This document shows positions 26,238 through 35,430 of a DNA stretch of 64,000 nucleotides, in pieces. The position numbers and the translations under genes were made by a program. Source of the stretch: Adineta ricciae (Eukaryota; Rotifera; Eurotatoria; Adinetida; Adinetidae); assembly GCA_905250025.1 (NCBI GenBank), contig CAJNOJ010000066.1, positions 310,001 through 374,000 of the forward strand, in the 5' to 3' direction. The notes beneath the pieces were generated by a model. It worked only from the letters and a program-made list of their open reading frames with translations. It ran no database searches and was not told the origin of the DNA. Each line of letters opens with the position of its first letter. The first letter of the stretch is position 1.

Positions 26238-27436
26238 ATGAGGTAAGTATCTAGCAATCTTTTTTTCGAATAATTTGTCTAGAAAAGCAGGTGATGTCCG
26301 CATCAGATGAAGTCGAGAGCAGTCAGTTTTGTAACTTGTAGCAAACAAACTAATATTTGTTGATTACTTTTGTTCGTAACGATGACGATAGACAACATAC
26401 AAAAGGCTGATATAAAAATAGCGCTGTTTGTTATACTCCCCCATGTGTCTTCGTTGAGAAATAATTATAATCCACTAAGAGAATATTTCTTGTCACGATG
26501 TGTTATTGAGTGTACAAAACAGGAAGCTTTGTCTATCGAAGAACAGTCAATAAATTGATATTTCGTATTTGTTTTAGCGCATGTACAAGTTGTCACAATT
26601 CATTTCCAGCTGGATCTCGTAAGTTCGAAGATTTTCATCTTGCTTCTCGTTTGCTGCGATGATCTGATATGATATTTTGTTATTTTGTTAGGTATTACTG
26701 AATTCGATGGCAAACAATATCATGTATGATACGATTTCTAAATCAACAATACCACGGAAAATAAATCTAAGTTCTCATCTTGTTGTTTATCTTTTCTAGC
26801 CGGATTGCTTTGCCTGTGCTGATTGTCGAAAAGCAATAACATCACAATTTTATCCATTTAACAACGAATACTTATGTTCATCATGTCATGAAGCACGTTT
26901 TCCACGTAAACGTTGTGCCAAATGCGGCTCCGTGATAACATCAGCTGGTATCACATTCGCTGGAGCATCATACCATGCCAATTGTTTCTTGTGTACGTAT
27001 TAAATAAAGAAAACTCGAGTTAGTTAATCGTAATTGAAGCCATAGGCAACATCGAGGTTATTTGCACATAATCGACTTCTTTTGATGAATGAAGATCTAT
27101 TATGTTTATGGTAGGTGTAACATGCAAACAACCAATCTCGGCTCAATCGAAAATCTCAATGGTCGAGGGTCAACCATGTTGTGTTAATTGTTATGAAGAA
27201 AAACATGCAAAACGATGTAGTCGTTGTCAAAAGCCGATTGTTGCTGATGTTGAATATCTCGAATTCGAAGATAAATATTGGCACAAGGAATGCTTTACAT
27301 GCTCGAAATGCCAGGTAAGAAGATGTCAAAGGTTTTTCTACTCTTCAAGATTCATTTGTTTTTCGTTTAGAAATGTATCGCTGAAGAAAGCTTCTATCAA
27401 GATGGAAATTTGATTTTATGCAAAGATTGCATTTAA
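26238..27436 (+). CDS. Three-LIM-domain protein (FHL/LIM-only type)
   Basis: Six exons by frame and splice sites: 26238-26242, 26578-26618, 26692-26723, 26800-26992, 27115-27314 and 27371-27436; 537 nt, 178 residues. Exon 1 contributes only ATG-AG, so Met and Ser are split from the rest by a 335-bp intron. Three zinc-binding LIM domains follow in series. LIM1 runs from 'CTSC' through 'YHPDCFACADC' to 'CSSC'. LIM2 runs from 'CAKC' through 'YHANCFLCVTC' to 'CVNC'. LIM3 runs from 'CSRC' through 'WHKECFTCSKC' to 'CKDC', two residues before the stop. All ligands look present. There is no kinase, homeodomain or other partner domain, so it is a LIM-only scaffold of the FHL/Limpet/PINCH kind, acting at the cytoskeleton or in the nucleus. 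Confidence 0.88.
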
Positions 27437-27737
27437 TCACTCGACTTGTCGAGAACTAAGAAACAAAACATTAATCTTCTTTTTCACAAGCAAACTGTTT
27501 TTATGTGCGTGGGTGTGTGTTGCTTTCAAGAATCTGCCGCTAAAGCTGCTTTGTCGTCTTCGTTCATTCTTCTCTCAATCTTTTCTTCAATGCTACCAAT
27601 TGCCTTTCTTGCTCATCCCCGGCTATATTTCTATTTTGACAAAAAATTTTCAAATGCTTTATAAAGACATTTTTTTTTCTTTCTTCATTTAAAAAAAAAA
27701 CTAAACGCATCAAATTTAAACAAGACAACAAAGAACA

Positions 27738-29084
27738 TCAAAACTCGTTTTTTATATGATAGGGTGATGTTGGTTCGGATATATTTTCATGTAAATAGCT
27801 CTGATAGATCTCTTCAACGTTGATACCTTCGAGCTTATGGAAACTAATCGGTTTTTGATGTGCAAGCCAATCCTTCGGATACGCTTTTGGTTGTGCTTGG
27901 TGTAATTCAGGTATATGTGTCAAAGGCACATCAATCTCATGCAAACATAGGCCTAGAAACATATCGTCAGGTGTATCAGGTGATGGACATCGACAATTGG
28001 ATACGATTTGTTGAACGGCCTGACGATTAAATATCATTCCAGAACCACCAGTTGGATAAGCATAATAGGCTCCGTAACCATACCTTTCGCCTAACACAAT
28101 AGGAAGATCATTGGACAGCATAAAACATTCAATCACATGAAGAACTCTTTGTATAGAGAGAAGTGTATCGTCATCGGCGATGATTAAATATTTGAAATTT
28201 CCTTTGTTTTTGTAGAAGTAATTCAGGATTGTAAATGTTTTATGACAATGGCCACGTTCAGTGTTCTCATTTATTGCAATAAAACGATCGTCAGTATCCT
28301 TGTCCAATTCGTTCGTAAATAAGTTGTAATGCAATTTATTATCTAACCAAGTTTTCCTTAGAAGAGCGACTCGAGTTTGATGAAAATCAGCAAATGTTTT
28401 TATTCCTATGTAGATATTATCTAGATGTACGTCATTTCGTTGACATGAATAATCATATTGACCATCATACCATGTTAAGCAATTCGTTTTGTGCTTAATA
28501 CAGAACAGATCGCGCCGATCGGCTAATGTCGTATTTGTTAGTTGGTTAATCAATTGATTGAATTCATATTTAATATCAATGATAAAATCGATTGGTATTG
28601 CAGAAGATGTGAATCGCTCTTGAAACAGCGATAAGACACTGCGTGATAATAAAGCACCGGAGGAGAAATCTGGATAAGGAGTATCGAATGAAAATGAATA
28701 ATGATGAATGATACTTGGCTCGGAATCGTATAAACCATAACCAATATAAGAATCATTGGTTTGCTTTGCAAATGCAAGAAGTTCAGATAGATTAAAGCGT
28801 GTTTGAGGTTCACAGATGAAAAGCCATTTCAATTGATAATATTGCTGTAAAATTGATGAAAATAATGGATAAATTGCATACCAATTCGATATGGATGATG
28901 CATATGAGTGTGTATAAAGAAGAGGAATGTGCGGCGGGATAAATTGTGAAGCATTATGAACTTGGCTAAGAATATAGATATGAGGTTGAGTGATGAGAAG
29001 AATGACAAATTCGTTTGTGACAGGCTCTGTCGAAGAAATCGACAAGCTCAATGTAAAGACGAATAGAATGAGAATAGATCTCAT
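27738..29084 (-). CDS. B3GLCT: Beta-1,3-glucosyltransferase (B3GLCT-like, GT31)
   Basis: A single uninterrupted 448-codon frame from ATG at 29084. In animals B3GLCT adds glucose to O-linked fucose on thrombospondin type 1 repeats in the ER. A signal peptide occupies about residues 1-19. The N-terminal half is the degenerate non-catalytic GT domain; the C-terminal half has the metal-binding 'IIADDDTLLS' (DxD), 'GERYGYG', 'YPTGGSGMIF' and 'PDDMFLG', the GT31 donor and acceptor motifs. It is slightly shorter than the human enzyme (498). The last four residues are Lys-Asn-Glu-Phe, which resembles a KDEL-type ER retrieval signal (human ends REEL). Its start codon is only 39 bp from the divergent start of the next gene, and an acceptor-like 'TTTTTTAG' lies 6 nt upstream. 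The lack of introns is unusual among neighbours. Confidence 0.88.
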   Translation of the reverse strand: MRSILILFVFTLSLSISSTEPVTNEFVILLITQPHIYILSQVHNASQFIPPHIPLLYTHSYASSISNWYAIYPLFSSILQQYYQLKWLFICEPQTRFNLSELLAFAKQTNDSYIGYGLYDSEPSIIHHYSFSFDTPYPDFSSGALLSRSVLSLFQERFTSSAIPIDFIIDIKYEFNQLINQLTNTTLADRRDLFCIKHKTNCLTWYDGQYDYSCQRNDVHLDNIYIGIKTFADFHQTRVALLRKTWLDNKLHYNLFTNELDKDTDDRFIAINENTERGHCHKTFTILNYFYKNKGNFKYLIIADDDTLLSIQRVLHVIECFMLSNDLPIVLGERYGYGAYYAYPTGGSGMIFNRQAVQQIVSNCRCPSPDTPDDMFLGLCLHEIDVPLTHIPELHQAQPKAYPKDWLAHQKPISFHKLEGINVEEIYQSYLHENISEPTSPYHIKNEF

Positions 29085-29123
29085 ATTGATCTAAAAAATG
29101 CGCCCAGAAAATAAACAATCATT

Positions 29124-30225
29124 ATGCATAATTCACTATCGAAAAGTATTTATGACCGACAACTGGATACTGAGATATTCAAACGCTTGCACGCCACGAA
29201 ATTCACTCTGACTCCCGTTCGATCTCAAACAATTCTAGGACCAGGTTCTTACAATCCACTGACTATTGATGAAATCTATCGTCGAAAAGTATGTAGTAAG
29301 TTCGGTCGTTATTATCAGCAATCCGAGCGTTTTCCGTCAATGTATTCCAAAACGAAACGTTCTTCGTGCAACAATCAAGTAGAACGAACTGTTCATTTTA
29401 TGAATTTCATGTAAAATTCTAGTAGAATTTAGATAACGATTCATAGTTTGAGTAATATAACTGATGAGTTACGGCGAAAACACGAGTTCGACAGACGTTT
29501 CAATGCTATACGACTTGATCGGCAAAGTTTCAACACATGTAATCAACGCAAAGCAATTCTGCCTCGTGCTCCACCAGTGACTCTCTACGAAAAGTCAACT
29601 TCTATCGATGAACTCCTGCATAAACAAACAGGTTATCAAGTGTTTCATCAATGCAGAACTTAACGCGTAGATCTCATGAGAGAAAACACATATAATCTTC
29701 TGCAGAATGTTTTTACAAGATAAGAATACTTTCATAACTGTATTTCTCAAGGTTGAGATTCTCCTTTTACATGCAAATGGAAAATCGATCCTTAACGATG
29801 ACAAATGAATAGAACATTTCCTATTTTCCTTAGGAATCTACGGTCCATATGTTCAATTAGCTGAAAATCGTCATCGTCATCGGGCATTTCCAAGTTGGTA
29901 CAAAGGACCTGGTCATTTTCAAGAGAAATCAATTCTTGAATCTCTCTTTACACGATCGAGTCGTTACAAAGGAAAATTTCTACCTCTGCCGAAGGAGAAT
30001 GCGAGTCATTCAAAACCCTCTCCGGGTCCAACAACTTATTTTAAAGAGTTTCCTTCTTCATCGACTAATGACAAGAAGAACAATTCATTCATCGGTTTTC
30101 TCTCTTCAACAGAACGATTTCCTCAAAGAAAAACTTCATTCTTACATCTCGGTCCAGCTTCGTATAACTCACATACTTGTTCTCACGCATGTACGAAAAG
30201 AAAACAAATGAATCGACATTTGTAA
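29124..30225 (+). CDS. Sperm-tail PG-rich repeat protein (LEXM/CIMAP2-like)
   Basis: Three exons, 29124-29410, 29447-29631 and 29834-30225, with introns of 36 and 202 bp; the joined frame is 864 nt, 287 residues. It carries several Pro-Gly repeats of the STPG type: 'LGPGSYNP', 'YKGPGHF', 'SPGPTTYF' and 'LGPASYN', interspersed with basic segments such as 'RRKHEFDRR' and 'SERFPS'/'TERFPQ'. Proteins of this family (ODF3, STPG, LEXM) are microtubule inner or associated proteins of cilia and sperm tails. The order, with one PG repeat near the N-terminus and the rest at the C-terminus, looks most like LEXM/CIMAP2, but that subfamily call is tentative. The gene is head-to-head with B3GLCT and tail-to-tail with the KCTD-like gene. 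Confidence 0.78.
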
Positions 30226-30283
30226 TTTTACTTTAGTGAAATTGTACAGAATAAACAAACCGAAAGAAGAAAAAAAAACTCTT

Positions 30284-31150
30284 TCAAAGTACATTTGCTT
30301 GAATACTTGAATTTGAGTCGATTTCATCAGATTGTTTTGATAGAAGCCAATTCTCGACGAGAACACACGGATCATCATGTGTAACATTTGTTTTCACTAT
30401 TTTCCCATTGTATTTCTTGAAGAACAGCTGAGCGAGTTCGTCCCGCGAGACAATCTCACGTTCGGTGGGTATATAAAAATAATCGTCACAATAACTCACA
30501 ATTAGACCCATTTTTCTTGCTTGTTTTGTCAAGACGAAACGTTGCAATTGATCGAATGGTTGGCATGAAATCAGTTTTTCATCGAACGGAAAGGTCAATT
30601 GGCATAAAATATTCTTCGGATGGCTAAATGATGATATAATTCTTAAAAAATCTTCTCCGATGAATTGGATGGGGAAAATTGAAAGTAATTTCAATGGGCC
30701 AATTAATTTCACAATCGTTTTCTTTGGATTTAACTTAGATATTAATGTCAAATGCAAACCACTTTGTAAACATAAGTTTTGTTCATTCGTTCGATTCAAT
30801 CGATTTTCGATGTCATTTTTTAAACGATCAATGCCATAGAATTGCACTTCGGACAACAATTGCTTCAATTCGGTAAAATTCTCCGGTAGTAAAAGCGTCT
30901 TTTCACGAAAATAATTCAATATATAACGAAAATATTTTCCATCACGATCAATAAAATATTCGCCATATAGAGTCTTTGTTTGCTTTCGTATTAGTAAAGC
31001 TAAGTATGATTGTTCATCCACATTATCATTAATCGTCGAACGTTTTGTTGTATAACAATAGCCACCGATGTTTAATTTTATCAACTCGTCATCGTTATGA
31101 CAGAGATCTGCCTTGATTGTTAACATGGATAAACATTTAGATGTTGCCAT
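30284..31150 (-). CDS. KCTD-like BTB/T1-domain protein
   Basis: Intronless frame of 288 residues from ATG at 31150; the frame stays open further upstream but without another ATG. Residues about 15-115 form a potassium-channel tetramerisation-type BTB domain: 'IKLNIGGYCYTTKRSTI', 'YFIDRDGKYFRYILNYFR' and 'EVQFYGIDRLKNDI'. The C-terminal half (about 170 residues, with 'IQFIGEDFLRIISSFSHP' and a final Asp/Ser-rich tail) is not one I recognise. No membrane segments are present, so it is not a channel. KCTD proteins often act as cullin-3 adaptors or G-beta-gamma binders; which applies here is not visible. The stop is 58 bp from the convergent stop of the PG-repeat gene. An acceptor-like 'ATATTTCTAG' ends 1 nt before the ATG. 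Confidence 0.82.
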   Translation of the reverse strand: MATSKCLSMLTIKADLCHNDDELIKLNIGGYCYTTKRSTINDNVDEQSYLALLIRKQTKTLYGEYFIDRDGKYFRYILNYFREKTLLLPENFTELKQLLSEVQFYGIDRLKNDIENRLNRTNEQNLCLQSGLHLTLISKLNPKKTIVKLIGPLKLLSIFPIQFIGEDFLRIISSFSHPKNILCQLTFPFDEKLISCQPFDQLQRFVLTKQARKMGLIVSYCDDYFYIPTEREIVSRDELAQLFFKKYNGKIVKTNVTHDDPCVLVENWLLSKQSDEIDSNSSIQANVL

Positions 31151-32611
31151 CCTAGAAATATTAGCATACAAGACTGAACACGAATGACGACTAATGTTCT
31201 GTTCTTTCTCTTTTTCTTCTCCTTCTCTTTTCCCTTCATCGGCGTTTTCTGATAGGGTAGCGAAATGCTTCCTAATAGCAATTAGAAAAGGTCTTTTGTC
31301 TTTTCCTTTTCCCTCTCCTCAAAATCTGACGATTCCCATTGATCAATAATTATCACAATAATAAGAATACAACACCAAAAAGAGAAAACCTATCTAGCGA
31401 TGCGAATTTCTATGTTTCAATGCTAAAGACAAGGAGAAGAAGCGATTACATAAGACTAAACAATCTGGAATATGTCGTCCGTTCGTTCGTTCGTTCGTTC
31501 GTTTCCTATTTCCTTCTAGATGTTAATGATGAACAGATAGAAGATAGTTTGGAAATATTTTCAAATCAAATAAGACAATGCCGCACTTGCATCATCCTTT
31601 GACGAATAACGTCTTGATCAAATTACAGAATGAAGAAGAAAAAACGACGACGAAGTCGATGGTCATCGAGTAACGTTTATCTTTCGAGAAAACAATTGCT
31701 CTCGCTTCCTCGATCGTTTGATTAGGGAGGAAAAGTTCATGAATCAATTGAATTAATAATGCATTTTGAAAGAATAAATAACCTTGCCATTGTCGACACT
31801 CCCATACCGACATCGACGTCGTTATTTCTGGGATAGTGTATATACATACAAGGTTATGTCGTACATGCTCATCTTCGTATGGAAACAGAAAGGAGAAAAA
31901 GTGGAAGGATCGCCTTGGTATGACTACTAAGAATATTAGACGAGACAAATGGAACCGACAGATGGTGAAAGACGAGATGGATAATCAATGAAAAAACTCG
32001 AAGTGTCGTCTAACAAGGACAAGAACAATTACAGAACGATGTCTTTAATGACGAGATGATGTCGTAATCAACGACAATTTATTTTTGTTCCATTCATTCA
32101 GATATATATTCTCATCAAATGATAATATCAGATGCACTTTTTTTCTAAACAAAGTTACATCGATCGCTTCTCTCTTTCGTTTTTATATACTCATAAATCT
32201 TATCTCATTTATATAACAACTCTTGTCTTTGTTCAGTAGTGTCATCAATGACTGTACCTTTCGTTTTATAGAATCAAACAGAGGTCAAGAGATATGGCAA
32301 TCGTCGTTAGGCGATGGTAGCCTTGTACATCGTATCGATACACAGCATATGCATTTTTTTTTGTAGCATTCAGGAATAGAACGAGCAAGGTCATAGCAAA
32401 AAAATATGTGGAAAAAAACGAGTGAATCACGAAAGAAAATACTTTATTTATCTCTTGAATTATAATAAAGAACATGATATGAAATTCAATGATCCTTCTG
32501 AGAGTTATGTTACAAGCATATAGATAAAACTCACTAGAATTATACGAATCATTCGAAATGACTTGAAAACTAATACTCATCATCTAGAAAACAAAGAAAA
32601 ATCCTTTGCCA
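31151..32611. other. Intergenic region without supported gene
   Basis: About 1.5 kb between the KCTD-like and PHPT1 genes. It holds a (GTTC)n microsatellite at 31480-31503 and pyrimidine-rich tracts upstream of KCTD. Frames at 31339-31602, 31592-31948 and 32266-32583 begin at non-ATG codons or cross the microsatellite and show no domain. Confidence 0.45.
31480..31503. repeat. (GTTC)n microsatellite
   Basis: Six near-perfect tandem GTTC units. Confidence 0.85.
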
Positions 32612-33226
32612 TCAAATAGAGAGTAGCGTTCGCCTACCCGTTAGGTCTACTGTCCATTGTGGATACGATTTTCGGAGAATTTCCACAGTTTTCTCATGAT
32701 CAGCTCGACCGAATTCCTAAAAAAATAGTACAAATACACTCGATCATTATTGCAAACCTTACTCACTTGTGATCGGCCATAAACAGAAATTGTTCGTGTT
32801 GCTGGATCTACCTGTATACGTCCACCACCTTTGCAATTTAGCACCAATTCTTTCGTGTTGATTTGTTTCTCCAATTTCTCCAGAATATCGGCTAAACATA
32901 TCACAATAACGATAATAATCACCAATGACCTTCACAAATCTATTCTTACCATGATATGTGCATGAAGCATCACCACGCACCACTAATTTCGATTGTCCAT
33001 AGGCTGTGCCACAGTTATTTACTTCTATTAAGAGATATTTACAGCAACCAGCATCGACAATATCGACATCGGGTACGCGAGATATTTCATCAATTTTATC
33101 GAATGATGATCCATCCCAAAATGGATGAAGGATGTATTTTTCTTGAAGGCGTTTGGCATATTGTAAAATTTCCAAGCTATTTCGTCGTAAATGTGATCGT
33201 GCTGAATGTGTTGGCGGTGATGACAT
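32612..33226 (-). CDS. PHPT1: Phosphohistidine phosphatase (PHPT1/Janus family) with N-terminal extension
   Basis: Three exons: 33226-32950, 32891-32767 and 32716-32612, introns 58 and 50 bp; 507 nt, 168 residues. The enzyme removes phosphate from histidine in proteins and needs no metal. From about residue 50 it follows human PHPT1: 'VPDVDIVDAG..KYLLIEV', 'LVVRG', the catalytic-His segment 'YHADILEKLE' (His kept), 'CKGGGRI' and 'ISVYGRS', ending 'YPQWTVDL'. About 48 residues precede the usual start ('HSARSHLRRN...ILHPFWDG'), making it longer than human (125). The extension is Arg/Ser-rich at first. An alternative is that translation starts elsewhere, but no ATG lies near the homologous start. 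A TATAAAAAG box sits about 84 bp upstream of the ATG. Confidence 0.9.
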
Positions 33227-33983
33227 TGTTTTCAATGAGAGTCAATAATCGTCTTCGTTCTCAGTGTCACTAGTATTTGACTTTGTCCGCCTATCGAACT
33301 GCTTTTTATAGATTGAGAATACGATAAACCTAAACAGGATAAAAAAAAAACGACGCTATTTTCTTGTGAGACTCGTGCCATAGATATGGAATAAAATATG
33401 TGCATCCGATTTAGCGAATTTTTTGACTCACTCGTATGCACGCTGAATAGAAAGAAAAAAGAGGCTCGTTGCGAAGTAATTAACGAGAAAAGAGAAAAAA
33501 GTACAACATATATCCGACACAAAATGAATCACCTGTGAAGACTAACGTGATAGATAGCAATATGATTGGAAATACGTGCTTCTGTTTTTACTTTTGGAAT
33601 ATGTCACATGAAATTGAAGCGTACGGCAATTCAGCATCTGACAAAAAGCTTCTGATCAAGTTAAATATAGTGACAATACTTTGAGGCTTATAGGTTCGAT
33701 CGAAAGTGGAATTTAACTGAATACACTTCAAATAAAATCAGATATAACTTACTGGAAAGAGTATATCGAGAATGTTGCAAGTACATTATTGTTGAATGCT
33801 TCGGTACATGAAGGAATTTTTGTCGTGTTATACAGAGACTAATCAAACACTCGACTTCATATGTTTTTATTACTGAAAAATATCGTTGTCAATAAAGAAT
33901 ACGATCTGAAATGAAAAGATTTCTCAGCGATCAATTGATTTTTTAATAAAATTCTAACGACAAGTACATGAAAATGAGATCTA
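33227..33983. other. Intergenic region between eIF6 and PHPT1
   Basis: About 760 bp between the eIF6 stop and the PHPT1 start, both minus strand. Apart from the TATA box, no gene is supported; the frame at 33232-33522 is Phe/Leu/Ser-rich and begins without ATG context or homology. Confidence 0.45.
33302..33310 (-). promoter_or_regulatory. TATA box upstream of PHPT1
   Basis: Minus-strand TATAAAAAG, roughly 84 bp before the PHPT1 ATG, a sensible spacing for a core promoter with a short 5' UTR. Unlike several neighbours, this gene has no acceptor-like site at its start codon. Confidence 0.5.
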
Positions 33984-34786
33984 TCAAACAAGAGCATCTA
34001 CAAGTGAATCTTTCATAGTTGTCGTCGTTGCTTTGTTTCCAGTAGCCCGTTGTTGTCCTAATTTAAATACATTTTCGATAACACTAATTTCATGAGCTGT
34101 CGTGTCTAATCCACAGAAGCCCATCCAATCGTTAACTAGAAGTCCTGCAGCAACTACGTCACTACCTCGATTCACTGTTCCTGCAACAAGTGGCACTTGC
34201 AATAGTGAAGATAGTTCTTCTTGTTCTTGTATGCTTGTCTTGGGATGTAGAAGTCCACCTTGATTTGAAAATATTGAATAACTGCCGACAAGAACCCTAT
34301 CGGCAATTGTTTGTCGAAAACATTCCACATTTAACGTATCAATTAGAATCTGTTCTGTTTCTTTATCTAAATCTGGATGTACAAGTGCAACATAATCATT
34401 GCATGCGATCACATTTCCTAATGCCGATAAACGTTCTTCACATCGTTTTATACGAACATTATCTGGCAAAGAATTTCGAATGTGTTGTAATTCTCGATCG
34501 GTTGTAGATGATGGTACTAGAAGACCATGTCGATTTCCGACAGTTAGACGACCAACAACACGGCAATCACCTATAGAATAGTGTTCGATGAAAACAGTCG
34601 TCTATAAAAACAAAGAGTTGACTCACCAATTGATGTATGAACAACCGGAATTTGATCGCTCAATTCGCTTTCAAATGTGGAATAAAAATTTTCAGATCCA
34701 CCGATTCCGACCAAGCAATAGGCATTAGTCAATCGGGTGAATACACCAATATCATTACTACTTTCGAATTGTGTACGAACAGCCAT
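33984..34786 (-). CDS. EIF6: Eukaryotic translation initiation factor 6
   Basis: Two exons, 34786-34627 and 34570-33984, with a 56-bp intron; 747 nt, 248 residues (human 245). eIF6 binds the 60S ribosomal subunit, prevents premature joining with 40S and is needed for 60S biogenesis in the nucleolus. The pentein-fold repeats are obvious: '[16 protein letters not shown]', '[17 protein letters not shown]', '[19 protein letters not shown]', '[21 protein letters not shown]', '[18 protein letters not shown]' and '[15 protein letters not shown]'. The C-terminal tail with Thr repeats resembles the regulatory tail of animal eIF6. The frame is complete with no oddities; start is the first ATG and matches the family exactly. 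Confidence 0.97.
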
Positions 34787-35430
34787 GATCAACACGCGAG
34801 TTTAGTATCAATTAAGAATAAAACACTAATCTAGTTAGTGAGAGTACAGTCGAGAACAATGTGCACATTCTCGTTATATAGGTAGTTGTGAAAAGTCTTG
34901 CGCAAGAATGACTCAAGGTTCTCGACGATTCAATGTAGAAAGAAAGAAAAACAAGGTGTCCATATATTTCCTTCGCGAATACGTCATTGTCTCTTGTTCT
35001 TGCCTAATAACATCAAATGAACATGTGACCGAGGAGAAATGTACTTCATGGTGTGGGTTCGACCGATTGCTGAAATAATTGATTGACTTTATATGAATTG
35101 TATTGAACAATCCATACTACTATAATAGACAATATCGATGATTTATGCTTCCATTTCTATATTTACGATCTTTGTCTTCAAGCATGAATATTACTCATAA
35201 TTGATTTGATGAGAATAATTCATGCACGAATGCATTTTTATATTTTAAAAAAGTTTATTTTTCGGATGAAATTTCTATCTATTTCAATAATCTAGAGCAA
35301 AAAACACCTCTCCTGACATCTATCGCCGTATTTAATTAGTTCTCAAGCACTGGCAAATACAAAACAAACATTCTCAATCATTTTTCTTCAACAGTCATCC
35401 ATCCATCTGCACACAACATAAGTTGTCACG
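34787..35430. other. Divergent promoter region, eIF6 (-) and ENPP copy 1 (+)
   Basis: About 640 bp with no supported gene. A pyrimidine-rich tract ending in AG at 35393-35394 lies 36 bp before the ENPP ATG. Confidence 0.45.

Noticed and set aside
31592-31948. 118-codon minus-strand open frame
   Set aside because: Starts at TTG, rich in Phe/Ser, no domain, and not joined to any neighbour.
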